Source: DATFXF01 sp035258565 (GTDB taxonomy: Bacteria; Acidobacteriota; Terriglobia; Acidiferrales; UBA7541). Taken from it: DNA of 16,850 nucleotides. The notes beneath the pieces are model-generated. The model worked only from the letters and a program-made list of their open reading frames with translations, ran no database searches and had not been told where the DNA came from. Each line of letters opens with the position of its first letter. The first letter of the stretch is position 1. The DNA lies in contig DATFXF010000100.1 in assembly GCA_035258565.1 (NCBI GenBank), positions 1 to 16,850 on the forward strand. The letters run 5' to 3'. A program made the position numbers and the translations under genes. Positions 1-7,490 of the stretch are shown piece by piece.

Positions 1-1
1 C

Positions 2-370
2 AGCCGCACCTACGGCCGTCGGCCCAAGGAGCTGAGCGAGGCGGCGCTGGAGGTGCTCCTGCGTTATCCTTGGCCCGGCAACGTCCGCGAGCTGAAGAAC
101 CTGATCGAGCGCCTGGTGATTATCTGCCCCCAACAGCGCATCGAGCCGCATCATCTCCCACCGGAACTCTTCCGCGGGGCGGCGCGGAGTCCACAGCAGC
201 CCTACGCCACGCTCCATGAAGCTCGTGCCGCCTATGAACGCGACTTTATCCTGCGCAAGTTGGAAGAAAACCAGTGGAACATGACGCGCACGGCCTCTGC
301 GCTGGGCCTCGAACGCAGCCACCTTTATCGCAAGATGAAGTCGCTCGGAATCTCGCCGGCGCAGCCGTGA
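2..370 (+). CDS. NtrC-family sigma-54-dependent response regulator, C-terminal part (partial)
   Basis: Only the last 122 residues are in the window; the frame is open to the left edge. The first part carries the end of the AAA+ sigma-54 interaction domain, with the hallmark WPGNVREL motif around residues 23-30. This is followed by a linker and a C-terminal Fis-type helix-turn-helix (about residues 75-120) in which 'NMTRTASALGLERSHLYRKM' is the DNA-binding core. Proteins of this family activate sigma-54 promoters from upstream sites by ATP hydrolysis. Whether a receiver domain precedes it (NtrC type) or not (PspF type) cannot be seen, so the signal and target genes are unknown. It converges on era with a 13-bp gap and no visible terminator. 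Confidence 0.92.
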   Translation, partial: SRTYGRRPKELSEAALEVLLRYPWPGNVRELKNLIERLVIICPQQRIEPHHLPPELFRGAARSPQQPYATLHEARAAYERDFILRKLEENQWNMTRTASALGLERSHLYRKMKSLGISPAQP

Positions 371-383
371 GTACCGTTCCCGT

Positions 384-1298
384 CTATTTCCTGCCCAGCA
401 GTTCGAGCTGGCGGCGCCAATCGAGCCGGCGGACAAGCGCCGGGTTGTTGCGCCAGTGGCGCCGCACCTGGACGTAAAGCTCCAGGAAAACCTTCGTGTC
501 GAGGAGCTGTTCGAGCTCCCGGCGCGCAGCCGTGCCGACCCGCTTCAGCATCTCCCCGCCTCGGCCGATAAGGATGCCCTTCTGCCCCGCCCGCTCCACT
601 TCGATGTTCGCCCGGATCCGGATCAGCCCCGGCGTTTCCTCGAAATCTTCGACCAGCACGGCCAGGGCGTGCGGCACCTCGTCGCGTGTAAGCGCAATGG
701 CTTTCTCGCGGATGATTTCTCCGGCCAGAAAGCGCCCGGGCTGGTCGGTGAACTGGTCGGGAGGAAAAAACGGCTTGCCTGCCGGCAGGTAAGCGATGAA
801 TTTCTCGATGAGAAGCGGCAGGCCGTCCCCGGTCAGCGCCGAGACGGGGACGATCTCGGCGAACTCGGCCTCCGAGCGGTAGGTGTCGATCAGGGGCAGC
901 AAGCGAGGCTTGGGAATCAAGTCAATCTTGTTGAGCACGAGGAAGGTGGGCCCGCTGAAGTCGTGCACACGCTCGAGTGCCCAGCGATCACCGGAGCCGA
1001 ACTGTTCGCTCGAGTCCACGAGCATCGCCACCAGATCCGCACCTTCGAGCGCCTGGTCGACTTCCTCCATCATCTGCCGCCCGAGCGCACTGGTGGGCTT
1101 GTGCAAGCCGGGCGTATCCATCAGCACCACCTGTGCCTCTGCGAGATTCGCAATACCAAGGAGAAGATTCCGCGTCGTTTGCGGCCGCGGGGAGACAATG
1201 GCCACCTTGCGGCCCACGAGCCGGTTGACAAGCGTGGACTTTCCCACATTGGGCCGCCCCACGACGCTCACAAATCCGGATCGGAACGCGCCGCTCAT
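384..1298 (-). CDS. era: GTPase Era
   Basis: Essential small GTPase that binds the 3' end of 16S rRNA during 30S subunit maturation. All G motifs are visible: G1 GRPNVGKS at residues 14-21, G2 Thr in PQTTR (about 42), G3 DTPG at 61-64, G4 NKID at 123-126, and G5 SALTGDG near 155. A C-terminal KH domain follows, with the GRGG loop near 240. The length of 304 residues matches the family (about 300). The start is placed at 1298 (M-S-G-A-F) because GGAGGG at 1308-1313 gives a Shine-Dalgarno 9 nt upstream and the protein then begins as Era normally does. An in-frame ATG at 1349 would add 17 residues without family support. Era often follows ybeY and corC; here a transporter gene on the other strand lies between. 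Confidence 0.96.
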   Translation of the reverse strand: MSGAFRSGFVSVVGRPNVGKSTLVNRLVGRKVAIVSPRPQTTRNLLLGIANLAEAQVVLMDTPGLHKPTSALGRQMMEEVDQALEGADLVAMLVDSSEQFGSGDRWALERVHDFSGPTFLVLNKIDLIPKPRLLPLIDTYRSEAEFAEIVPVSALTGDGLPLLIEKFIAYLPAGKPFFPPDQFTDQPGRFLAGEIIREKAIALTRDEVPHALAVLVEDFEETPGLIRIRANIEVERAGQKGILIGRGGEMLKRVGTAARRELEQLLDTKVFLELYVQVRRHWRNNPALVRRLDWRRQLELLGRK

Positions 1299-1392
1299 GC
1301 GGCAAATCCCTCCGCGCGCCATCTTATCTTGCCGGCGCGAAAAAGGCACCCGCCGGAGCTGCGCCTAGGTGAACCGATGGCGGCGAGCGCCG

Positions 1393-1401
1393 TGCTACAC
1401 T
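1393..1401 (+). promoter_or_regulatory. Possible extended -10 promoter for the VIT-type transporter
   Basis: TGCTACACT carries TG-N plus a TACACT hexamer (4 of 6 to TATAAT), which fits an extended -10. No good -35 lies 16-18 nt upstream. It sits in the 182-bp divergent gap between era (-) and the transporter (+), about 80 nt before the ATG. No clear operator for a metal-responsive regulator was seen in the gap. Confidence 0.3.
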
Positions 1402-1480
1402 CTCCCCGCCCAGATTGCTTCAGCCCGAGACGGAGACGCCTCCTCATCGCCGAGCGGTTTTCTCGCCAGAGGAGAATGGC

Positions 1481-2188
1481 ATGCCCATCACCCCGCACGT
1501 CGAAAAACATTTCCTGGCCAGCGCAACGGTGCGCGACATCGTCATTGGCATGGCGGATGGCCTCACCGTTCCCTTTGCGCTAGCCGCCGGGATCTCGGGG
1601 GCCGTGGCCGCCAACCCCAAGGCGACGGGAATCGTCGTCACCGCCGGGCTCGCGGAGATTGCTGCCGGCTCCATTGCCATGGGTCTGGGCGGTTATCTGG
1701 CAGCAAGGACAGACTTCGAGCACTACAGTTCCGAGCGGCAGCGGGAGGTTCGCGAGACCCTGGAGCTTCCGGATCAGGAAGAGGAAGAGGTCGCCAAGGT
1801 GTTTCGCGACTACGGCCTCGAGAACGAGCAAATCGCACCGGTAGTCGCCGCCATCTGTGCGGACCAGAGCCGCTGGGTGGACTTCATGATGCGCTTCGAA
1901 TTGGGCCTGGAATCTCCCGATCCATTGCGCGCCCGCCGCAGCGCCCTGACCATCGCCGCTTCCTACATCTTCGGCGGCTTGATTCCCCTGGCACCCTATA
2001 TGGTTCTCCCGAGCGTCCTGAGCGGGTTGTGGTTTTCTGTGGGGATCACCCTGATCGCGCTGCTGGTCTTCGGCTACGTCAAAGGCCACTTCACCGGCAT
2101 CCGTCCCTTCCAAGGCGGGTTACAAACAGTCCTCACCGGTGGGCTGGCTGCCGCCGCGGCATTTTTCATTGCTCGGCTAATCAGCTAG
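1481..2188 (+). CDS. VIT1/CCC1-family iron/manganese transporter
   Basis: This 235-residue membrane protein is of the VIT1/CCC1 type, which moves Fe2+ or Mn2+ out of the cytosol, probably by proton antiport. Visible hallmarks are the first helix with DGLTVPFALAAG (residues 26-37), a second helix with AAGSIAMGLGGYLAA (61-75), and a cytoplasmic segment rich in Glu (about 80-145, with a run of acidic residues at 98-103) that corresponds to the metal-binding helices. Three C-terminal hydrophobic segments follow (about 155-180, 182-200, 213-233). The start at 1481 is preceded by AGAGGAGA with 5-nt spacing; the longer frame from 1415 has no such support. The metal is not determined by the sequence. 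The gene is alone on + and converges on corC. Confidence 0.88.
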   Translation: MPITPHVEKHFLASATVRDIVIGMADGLTVPFALAAGISGAVAANPKATGIVVTAGLAEIAAGSIAMGLGGYLAARTDFEHYSSERQREVRETLELPDQEEEEVAKVFRDYGLENEQIAPVVAAICADQSRWVDFMMRFELGLESPDPLRARRSALTIAASYIFGGLIPLAPYMVLPSVLSGLWFSVGITLIALLVFGYVKGHFTGIRPFQGGLQTVLTGGLAAAAAFFIARLIS

Positions 2189-2254
2189 GTGTGCCGTTAG
2201 AGAAGTAAAGCGACACATCCCCCGATGGTCACCCCGCGAGCGGCCAGCACAGGT

Positions 2255-3532
2255 TCAGGAGGAGACACCGGCTGCGGCGTGGCGACGGACGCGCAAGCGG
2301 AGCACCTTGCGCTGGTTGGCTTCGAGCACCTCGAATCGCAATCCGTTGTAATCAATCCTCTCGCCGGGCACGGGCACGTGCGCGGCGAGCGTGTTGAGCA
2401 GTCCCGCCACAGTCGTAGCCCCTTCTTCGGCTGCAGCATCGAATTTCACTCCGAAAAGCTCCTGCACTTTTTCGAGCGAAACGCTGCCGCGCAGCACCAG
2501 GCTCCCATCGACCTCGCGAACCACGTCCGGCACGGGCAGGCGGTCTTCTTCGCCGATTTCCCCAACGATCTCCTCGACCAGGTCCTCGACGGTCACTAGA
2601 CCCGCGAGGGAACCATACTCGTCCACGGCGATGGCCATTTGCTGATTCTTCAGTTGCATTTCCTTCAGGAGTTGCGAGCCGAGCTTGGTCTCCGGCACAA
2701 AGAGCGCGGGCCGGACCAGTTCCCGCACCGTGCTCCGCGCGCCCTCTCCGGGCGGAATCTGCAGCAGGTCGCGAGCGAAGACAATCCCGATGATGTCGTC
2801 GAGCCCCCGGTCGTAAACCGGGATGCGGGAGAACTTCGTCTCGACTACCAGGCGGCGCAACTGTTCAACCGTGGCCGTGGCAGGAATGGCCACAATGTCC
2901 GGTCGCGGCGTCATCACTTCGCGTACGCGCTTGTCGCTGAACTCGACCACCTGCTCGATCAGTTGCGCCTGATCGCCGACCAAAATCCCCCCCTCCTGTG
3001 CGGCCTCCACGAGCGCTTCGATGCCTTCCTGCTGCGCTTGTGCTGCCGTGGGTTCCTCCTCTTCCGAGATGTGCGCCACCGAGATGGCCAGCTCGAGCAG
3101 CATGCGCAGCGGCCAGATCACCAGCACAAACGCGCGGAGCACGGGCAGGAGCGGCACCAGCCAGCGGCTGTTTGCGCGTGTCAACAGCAGATAGGGGACG
3201 AAATGCATGGCCAGCATTACTTCGAGGAGGAGGAAGACCAGGAGTTCGACCAGCGCCTCCCCCGCCGCGGGAACGAAACGGATCACGCCGCGAGCGGTCT
3301 CGACCGCGACCACCACAAGCCAGAGATTGGCCAGCAGGTTGAACGTCAGCGCGCCACGCCGGCGGTCCATCCCCAAACGCGGCTCAATTTCCGCTTCGAA
3401 GATCTCCAGGTTGGCGTGCAGCCGCCCGGTCGTGACGCGACCGAGCTCGCGGTAAACACGGTCCAGATAGGAAAAGACGGTCAGACCGGCGCCCAGCGCG
3501 AGTACCGCAAGGGTATAAAAGAGCATGCCCAT
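2255..3532 (-). CDS. CorC/HlyC-like CNNM-family transporter (DUF21 + CBS pair + CorC_HlyC)
   Basis: Integral membrane protein of 425 residues with the CNNM/CorC layout. About four hydrophobic segments make the DUF21-like region (roughly 3-21, 63-85, 92-116, 124-150). A linker leads to a CBS pair that begins at VMTPRPDI (206-213) and ends with the VDEYGSLAGLVTVEDLVEEI-type segment near 303-322. A CorC_HlyC domain (about 340-420) follows. The family is linked to Mg2+ (or Co2+) efflux and often labelled 'hemolysin', a name with little functional meaning. The N-terminal membrane part is less conserved than usual for DUF21. The ATG at 3532 is 3 nt after the ybeY stop; an ATG two codons later is equally possible and neither has a strong Shine-Dalgarno. 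It is the third gene of the phoH-ybeY-corC unit. Confidence 0.9.
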   Translation of the reverse strand: MGMLFYTLAVLALGAGLTVFSYLDRVYRELGRVTTGRLHANLEIFEAEIEPRLGMDRRRGALTFNLLANLWLVVVAVETARGVIRFVPAAGEALVELLVFLLLEVMLAMHFVPYLLLTRANSRWLVPLLPVLRAFVLVIWPLRMLLELAISVAHISEEEEPTAAQAQQEGIEALVEAAQEGGILVGDQAQLIEQVVEFSDKRVREVMTPRPDIVAIPATATVEQLRRLVVETKFSRIPVYDRGLDDIIGIVFARDLLQIPPGEGARSTVRELVRPALFVPETKLGSQLLKEMQLKNQQMAIAVDEYGSLAGLVTVEDLVEEIVGEIGEEDRLPVPDVVREVDGSLVLRGSVSLEKVQELFGVKFDAAAEEGATTVAGLLNTLAAHVPVPGERIDYNGLRFEVLEANQRKVLRLRVRRHAAAGVSS

Positions 3533-3535
3533 GAG

Positions 3536-4006
3536 CTAGCTCAACCCGAACCGGCGGCGCAAGCAGCTCTCCAAGCGAGCCATTTCGCCGTGGTCTCTTT
3601 CGTGATCGTAGCCGGCCAGGTGCAGCATGCCGTGGAGAATCAGAATGCGCAACTCCTGCGGCAATGCCCGCCGGGAGCCCCGCGCGTTGCGTTCGGCCGT
3701 TTCCGGCGAAACAGCGATGTCGCCAAGATAGGAATCCTCGCGCGCCCCCTGCTCGGTCCGCCTGCCGTGACTGGTTCCTTTCTGGCCTGCGCGCTTCCGC
3801 TCCTTTTCCCGGCCCGGGAAGGACAGCACATCCGTCGGTCCGCGCTTGCCTCGAAAGTCCCAGTTCATGCGCGCGATGGCGACGTCGCTCACGAGGCACA
3901 CGGTGACGTCGCCATCGGAGAGATCTAACGCTTGCTGCAAGCGGCCAAGGAAATCTTTGAGCGGCTTGACGGCCACTGGAACGCGGCGTTGGCGATTGAC
4001 AATCAT
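3536..4006 (-). CDS. ybeY: Endoribonuclease YbeY (16S rRNA maturation)
   Basis: Zinc-dependent single-strand endoribonuclease involved in 16S rRNA 3'-end processing and ribosome quality control. The signature HGxLHLxGYDH is complete, with His125, His129 and His135 as metal ligands. The upstream conserved segments N-x-D-F-R...PTDVLSFP (48-64) and LGDI (94-97) are present. At 156 residues the length is typical. Between FP and LGDI the protein carries about 28 mostly basic and polar residues (65-92), longer than in E. coli-type YbeY. The gene begins 14 bp after the phoH stop and ends 3 nt before the corC start, so the three genes are almost certainly one transcript. No strong Shine-Dalgarno is seen, consistent with translational coupling. 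Confidence 0.95.
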   Translation of the reverse strand: MIVNRQRRVPVAVKPLKDFLGRLQQALDLSDGDVTVCLVSDVAIARMNWDFRGKRGPTDVLSFPGREKERKRAGQKGTSHGRRTEQGAREDSYLGDIAVSPETAERNARGSRRALPQELRILILHGMLHLAGYDHERDHGEMARLESCLRRRFGLS

Positions 4007-4020
4007 GGGAGCCGGGCCAG

Positions 4021-5025
4021 CTACTTTGTGGAATCCGTCTTTCCGTTTTCAGAGGAGGCCGGCTGGGAGGGTCGCGCCGTCTGGCCCGCGTCGAACTCTT
4101 CGTAAGCCTTGATGATCTGCTGCACCAGGTTGTGCCGCACGACATCGCGCTCGTTGAAATGCACGAAGGCGATGCCCCCGATCTTCCCCACCACGTCGAT
4201 GGCCTCGATCAACCCGGAGCGCCGCCCGCTGGGGAGGTCGATCTGGGTGATGTCGCCGGTGATGACCGCCTTGGAGTTAAATCCCAGGCGCGTCAGGAAC
4301 ATTTTCATCTGTTCGCTCGTGGTGTTCTGCGCTTCGTCGAGGATGACAAACGAATCATTCAGGGTCCGCCCGCGCATGAAGGCGAGCGGCGCAACCTCGA
4401 CGATGCCCTTCTCGAGATACCGCTCGAGCTTGTCGGCATCGAGCATGTCGTAAAGCGCGTCATAGAGCGGCCGCATGTACGGATCGATCTTCTGCTGGAG
4501 CGTGCCGGGCAAGAAACCCAGCCGCTCACCTGCCTCTACCGCCGGCCGCGCCAGGATGATGCGGTTCACTTGTTTGGTGAGCAGCGAGGAGACTGCCATG
4601 GCTACGGCCAGGTAGGTCTTCCCAGTGCCTCCCGGACCGACGGCGAAGACCATGTCGTGACGCTCGATACACTCCATGTAACGCCGCTGGTTCGGGCTCT
4701 TCGGCGTGATCTGTTTCTTGCCGAAGGCCCGCGGCCGGTCTGGCTCGAGGATCCGCCGCAGAGAAACGTTGGGTTCCTGGGTGACCACGCGTAGCAAGGA
4801 CTTCACCGCGCCGTTATCGAGCACGCGCCCTTCGCGGATCAGTTGGTTGTATTCGTTCAGAATGCGCACGGCGCGGTCCACCTGGGTGGGCTCGCCGTCA
4901 ATGGCCAATTTGTCGTCGTGCAGTTGGGTGGTGACGCCGAGAGCGGATTCAAACAGTTTGAGGTTCTCGTCCAGGGTGCCGAAGAGGGGCTCGATCCCCC
5001 CTTCTATCTGAACCGTGCGTCTCAT
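4021..5025 (-). CDS. PhoH-like ATPase (YbeZ type)
   Basis: Cytoplasmic P-loop NTPase of the PhoH/YbeZ family, 334 residues. Walker A GPGGTGKT is at 130-137 and Walker B VILDEAQN at 227-234. The family-typical RPAVEAGERLGFLPG-like segment is at 160-174. The N-terminal region (1-100) has the KH/R3H-like part seen in YbeZ proteins. Its partner in most genomes is YbeY, encoded immediately downstream here, so a role in rRNA maturation is the likely one. The start is set at ATG 5025 (M-R-R-T-V-Q-I-E-G-G), as in relatives. A GTG at 5040 is in frame but adds only five residues. There is no clear Shine-Dalgarno before either; GGAGGAGG lies too far upstream (about 35-40 nt). Confidence 0.94.
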   Translation of the reverse strand: MRRTVQIEGGIEPLFGTLDENLKLFESALGVTTQLHDDKLAIDGEPTQVDRAVRILNEYNQLIREGRVLDNGAVKSLLRVVTQEPNVSLRRILEPDRPRAFGKKQITPKSPNQRRYMECIERHDMVFAVGPGGTGKTYLAVAMAVSSLLTKQVNRIILARPAVEAGERLGFLPGTLQQKIDPYMRPLYDALYDMLDADKLERYLEKGIVEVAPLAFMRGRTLNDSFVILDEAQNTTSEQMKMFLTRLGFNSKAVITGDITQIDLPSGRRSGLIEAIDVVGKIGGIAFVHFNERDVVRHNLVQQIIKAYEEFDAGQTARPSQPASSENGKTDSTK

Positions 5026-5049
5026 CAACTTAGGGCCCACAAAAGCCTG

Positions 5050-5062
5050 GGCCCCGAGGGCC
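5050..5062 (-). other. Small GC hairpin in the phoH leader
   Basis: On the - strand GGCCC-TCG-GGGCC can form a 5-bp stem with a 3-nt loop, about 25-37 nt before the phoH ATG and downstream of the proposed start of transcription. A further GGGCCC copy lies at 5033-5038 and could pair with the hairpin arm instead, so alternative folds are possible. A run of four T follows within 10 nt. It may be a weak lemA terminator, a leader structure, or chance in GC-rich DNA. Confidence 0.25.
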
Positions 5063-5079
5063 TCCTCCGGTAAGCTTCG

Positions 5080-5108
5080 AGCCTACCGCAGGCGGGTCGA
5101 AGGGTCAA
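5080..5108 (-). promoter_or_regulatory. Putative sigma-70 promoter of phoH-ybeY-corC
   Basis: Reading the - strand, TTGACC (5103-5108) is followed by exactly 17 nt and TAGGCT (5080-5085). The -35 matches 5 of 6 and the -10 matches at the key first A and last T. Transcription would start near 5073, leaving a leader of about 48 nt. The site lies in the 143-bp gap between the lemA stop and phoH. Confidence 0.45.
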
Positions 5109-5168
5109 GGTGTTGCCCCTATCTGTTTTCTTCTCTTACAGATTCAAATTCTCTCCACTACCATCGAT

Positions 5169-5750
5169 CTAGCGCCTGGGGCCCGGAAATTCCACCTTGG
5201 GAGCTTGACGGGCCTCGGATGGCGCCTCGAAGTAGGCCTCGTTGTGTTGGAAGCCGGCCCAGCCGGCGAAGAAATTGTTTGGAAACAGGCCGATGTAGGT
5301 GTTGTAGTCCTGCAGGACCTGGTTATAGCGCCGGCGTTCGACCGCGATGCGGTTTTCCGTGCCGGCCAACTCATCCTGCAGGCGCAGGAAGTTCTCATTG
5401 GACTTAAGCTGCGGATAGTTTTCGACAATCACCAGCAGCCGGCCCAGGGCGCCATCCAGTTGATTGTTGGCCGCAATCCGTTCAGCCGGGGTTCGGGCAC
5501 CGAGCAGCGCAGCGCGGGCGTTCGCGATGTTGGCGAACACGGTCTGCTCCTGCGCCGCGAAGCCTTTCACCGTCTCGACCAAGTTGGGGATTAGGTCGAC
5601 GCGGCGCTCGAGCACGACGTCCACCTGGGACCACGCCGCTTTCACCGCCTCGTTCTTGCGGACCATCTCGTTGCGTCGGCCAACGTACATCCCCCCGACC
5701 ATCACTCCAAGGATCGCGAGCACCAGGATCACAACCAACACCTGCTTCAT
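5169..5750 (-). CDS. lemA: LemA family protein
   Basis: A 193-residue LemA protein with one N-terminal membrane helix (about 3-21) followed by an alpha-helical bundle. Family motifs visible are WSQVDVVLERRVDLIPNLV (40-58), the ENYPQLKSNENFLRLQDEL block (about 113-131), and ENRIAVERRRYN (about 133-144). The C-terminal FP-NN-F...GF motif is also present. LemA function is still poorly defined; it is a membrane-anchored protein often encoded beside TPM-domain proteins. The start is well supported by AGGAGG 7 nt upstream. It is the last gene of a three-gene unit, 70 bp after the nucleotidyltransferase-like gene. Confidence 0.95.
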   Translation of the reverse strand: MKQVLVVILVLAILGVMVGGMYVGRRNEMVRKNEAVKAAWSQVDVVLERRVDLIPNLVETVKGFAAQEQTVFANIANARAALLGARTPAERIAANNQLDGALGRLLVIVENYPQLKSNENFLRLQDELAGTENRIAVERRRYNQVLQDYNTYIGLFPNNFFAGWAGFQHNEAYFEAPSEARQAPKVEFPGPRR

Positions 5751-5820
5751 CTTGGGCCTCCTCTTCTCACGCTAAGATACAGCTCACGCGGCGTGGGTCT
5801 CCTCCCAAGCGCTGTCCCCA

Positions 5821-6540
5821 TCACCTCGGCTCGGCGAGACGACGGTCGATCTCCTCGGCCGCGCGGGTTACCGCCGCAAGATAGGACCCGAAGGTCGCGA
5901 GCACATCTTCCCGCCCACCGCGAGGCTTTCCCTCGCGCACATCCAAGACGGCATGGAAAGACGCAGCATCCAATCCGAGCAGCGCAGCGATGCGATTCAC
6001 GACTGCGCGCCTGGATCCGGGCGGTTGTTCTCCCAGTGCCAGAAGCGCGTGGCGAAAAAGCGCCGCAAAGGTGGAAGCCGAGGCGATCATGAGTTGCTGA
6101 AGCGTCGGCGTGTCGCGCGGCCCGGCAAGAAACGACTGCCGCAGGCGAATCACATTCGTCCGCAGCTCGCGCTCCACTTGTTGCCGATGCAAATTCATCG
6201 GCACCTCGAACGAGCCGAGCACGTCTTCCCCGAACAATCGGCGGTGACTGGCCTTGATATCGAGCAGCTCGATGGCGAAGACATCCGCCGAGTGCCGCAG
6301 CTCATCGAGGGTAAAAACCAGGGGCGCGGGATGACCCTTGCGCGCCCACCACGCCGCTGCGGGATGGAGCGCTGCGAGCTCGGCGGCGCCCAGCCGCTCG
6401 AGCACGCAGAGCACATTCAGGTCGGAATGCTTCGGTTGATAGTCGCCGGAGGCTGCAGACCCGTAGAGCACCACCAACTTCAGGTTGGCTCCCGCGGCCC
6501 GCTCGAGCTTCTCGACGAGTTTCGCCAGATCCTTCTCCAT
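5821..6540 (-). CDS. Nucleotidyltransferase-like protein of unknown substrate
   Basis: Protein of 239 residues whose N-terminal third has the pol-beta-type nucleotidyltransferase signature: LYGSAASGDYQPKHSDLN at 25-42. The G-S turn (27-28) and the first Asp (D40) are present. The usual second metal-binding acidic residue is Asn (N42), so D-x-N replaces D-x-D. The rest (about 90-239) is predicted helical with Leu- and Arg-rich segments and no motif I recognise. It could be an inactive binding domain, an enzyme with changed metal use, or a toxin/antitoxin-like MNT relative; no HEPN partner is adjacent. The gene lies between the TPM gene (21-bp gap) and lemA (70-bp gap) on the same strand, which argues for a role with them at the membrane. 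Confidence 0.75.
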   Translation of the reverse strand: MEKDLAKLVEKLERAAGANLKLVVLYGSAASGDYQPKHSDLNVLCVLERLGAAELAALHPAAAWWARKGHPAPLVFTLDELRHSADVFAIELLDIKASHRRLFGEDVLGSFEVPMNLHRQQVERELRTNVIRLRQSFLAGPRDTPTLQQLMIASASTFAALFRHALLALGEQPPGSRRAVVNRIAALLGLDAASFHAVLDVREGKPRGGREDVLATFGSYLAAVTRAAEEIDRRLAEPR

Positions 6541-6561
6541 CGCCCACGCTTCCTTTCGCGG

Positions 6562-7413
6562 CTACCAGCTTCCACTGGCGCCACCGCCCCCGAAGCCTCC
6601 TCCGCCAAATCCGCCGAACCCCCCGGCCCCTCCGAAGCCGCCTCCGCCCCAGCCACCCCTTCTGGTTCCCCACCCACCTCCCACTGGACCCGGGAACCAC
6701 CAAGTGCCGGGCCGCTCGCGTCCTCGGTATCTCGCGCCACCTACGATGGCCTGACGGACAAAGGCTAGGAGATTGAATGCGAGGAAAATTCCAAGAAAGA
6801 TGAGCAAAGCAACCGCCCGCGGGGAAATGCGGAATTCCGGCTCTCGCGGTCGCGAAGAGGCCTGATCCGGGAGCGTCACGCCGCGGTCTTGGGCGATCAC
6901 AGCGGCAATGCGCGAGGTCAACAGAAAGAGCGCGCCGCCATAATCCCTCTCGACAAGCAGCGGTACCATCTCGCGCCCGAACCCGCCTATCTTGCCATCC
7001 GGCAAGATCGGTTCGAGGCCGTAGCCGACCTCCACGCGGTACTTGCGGTCCTCGGTGGCCAGCAGGATCAGCACGCCGCGGTCGCTCTTCTTGGGACCAA
7101 TCCCCCAGCGCGTCGCCAGCCGGATCGAAAACTCCTCGATCGGCAGGCCCTCGAGCGAGCGGACAGTCACGACCGCAATCTGCGCGCCGGCCATTTTGTC
7201 CACTTCCTCGGCGAGGGTGCTGAGCCGCGCCTTGCCCTCAGGATCGAGCACCCCGGCAAAGTCATTCACGTAGCCCTGCGGCTTGAGCTGTTCGACGTTT
7301 TCCCCGCGCGCGGTATGCGCGCCGGCGCCAAGAACCAGCGCGATGAGCAACAGGCACCGCCCGTGAGCGCTGTCCTTGGCCGGCATACGTTGGGGAGAGA
7401 TGGTTTCACTCAT
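6562..7413 (-). CDS. TPM-domain (YgcG-like) membrane protein with Gly-rich tail
   Basis: A 283-residue exported membrane protein. It has an N-terminal signal segment (about 18-37, hydrophobic LLLIALVLGAG then A-R-G), then a TPM domain (about 45-185) with the typical YVNDFAGVLD opening, the RGVLILLA strand (112-119) and VEVGYGLE (127-134). A membrane helix follows at about 199-218. The tail from about 245 to the end is almost only Gly, Phe and Trp in GG-F repeats, common in this family. TPM domains have been linked to photosystem repair in plants and phosphatase-like activity; the bacterial role is unclear. An ATG ten codons in (7386) is an alternative start. First gene of the operon that ends with lemA; divergent from rpsT. 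Confidence 0.88.
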   Translation of the reverse strand: MSETISPQRMPAKDSAHGRCLLLIALVLGAGAHTARGENVEQLKPQGYVNDFAGVLDPEGKARLSTLAEEVDKMAGAQIAVVTVRSLEGLPIEEFSIRLATRWGIGPKKSDRGVLILLATEDRKYRVEVGYGLEPILPDGKIGGFGREMVPLLVERDYGGALFLLTSRIAAVIAQDRGVTLPDQASSRPREPEFRISPRAVALLIFLGIFLAFNLLAFVRQAIVGGARYRGRERPGTWWFPGPVGGGWGTRRGGWGGGGFGGAGGFGGFGGGGFGGGGASGSW

Positions 7414-7425
7414 TCGATCATGCGT

Positions 7426-7455
7426 TTGACAAGAATGGCGGGCGTCCGCTAGTGT
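7426..7455 (+). promoter_or_regulatory. Putative sigma-70 promoter of rpsT
   Basis: TTGACA (perfect -35, 7426-7431) is followed by 18 nt and TAGTGT (7450-7455, 3 of 6 to TATAAT with T, A and final T kept). Transcription would start near 7462, about 29 nt before the rpsT ATG. The -35 lies only 13 bp from the start codon of the divergent TPM gene. Confidence 0.5.
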
Positions 7456-7490
7456 AGATGATTCGCAGTTCCCAAAAAAAGGAGCACCGC

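Noticed and set aside
456..1583. 375-codon open frame on + opposite era
   Set aside because: Antisense to Era and running into the VIT gene in another frame; no recognisable motif.
2189..2254. Possible bidirectional terminator between the VIT gene and corC (GTGT...ACAC arms)
   Set aside because: Only four contiguous pairs form; the next positions mismatch and there is no T run.
2639..3928. 429-codon open frame on + opposite corC and ybeY
   Set aside because: Antisense shadow of two recognised genes, low-complexity composition, no family features.
6562..6670. Repeat-like GGN/CCN tract at the 3' end of the TPM gene as a tandem repeat or array
   Set aside because: It is the coding sequence of the Gly-rich tail common to this protein family, without a fixed repeat unit.
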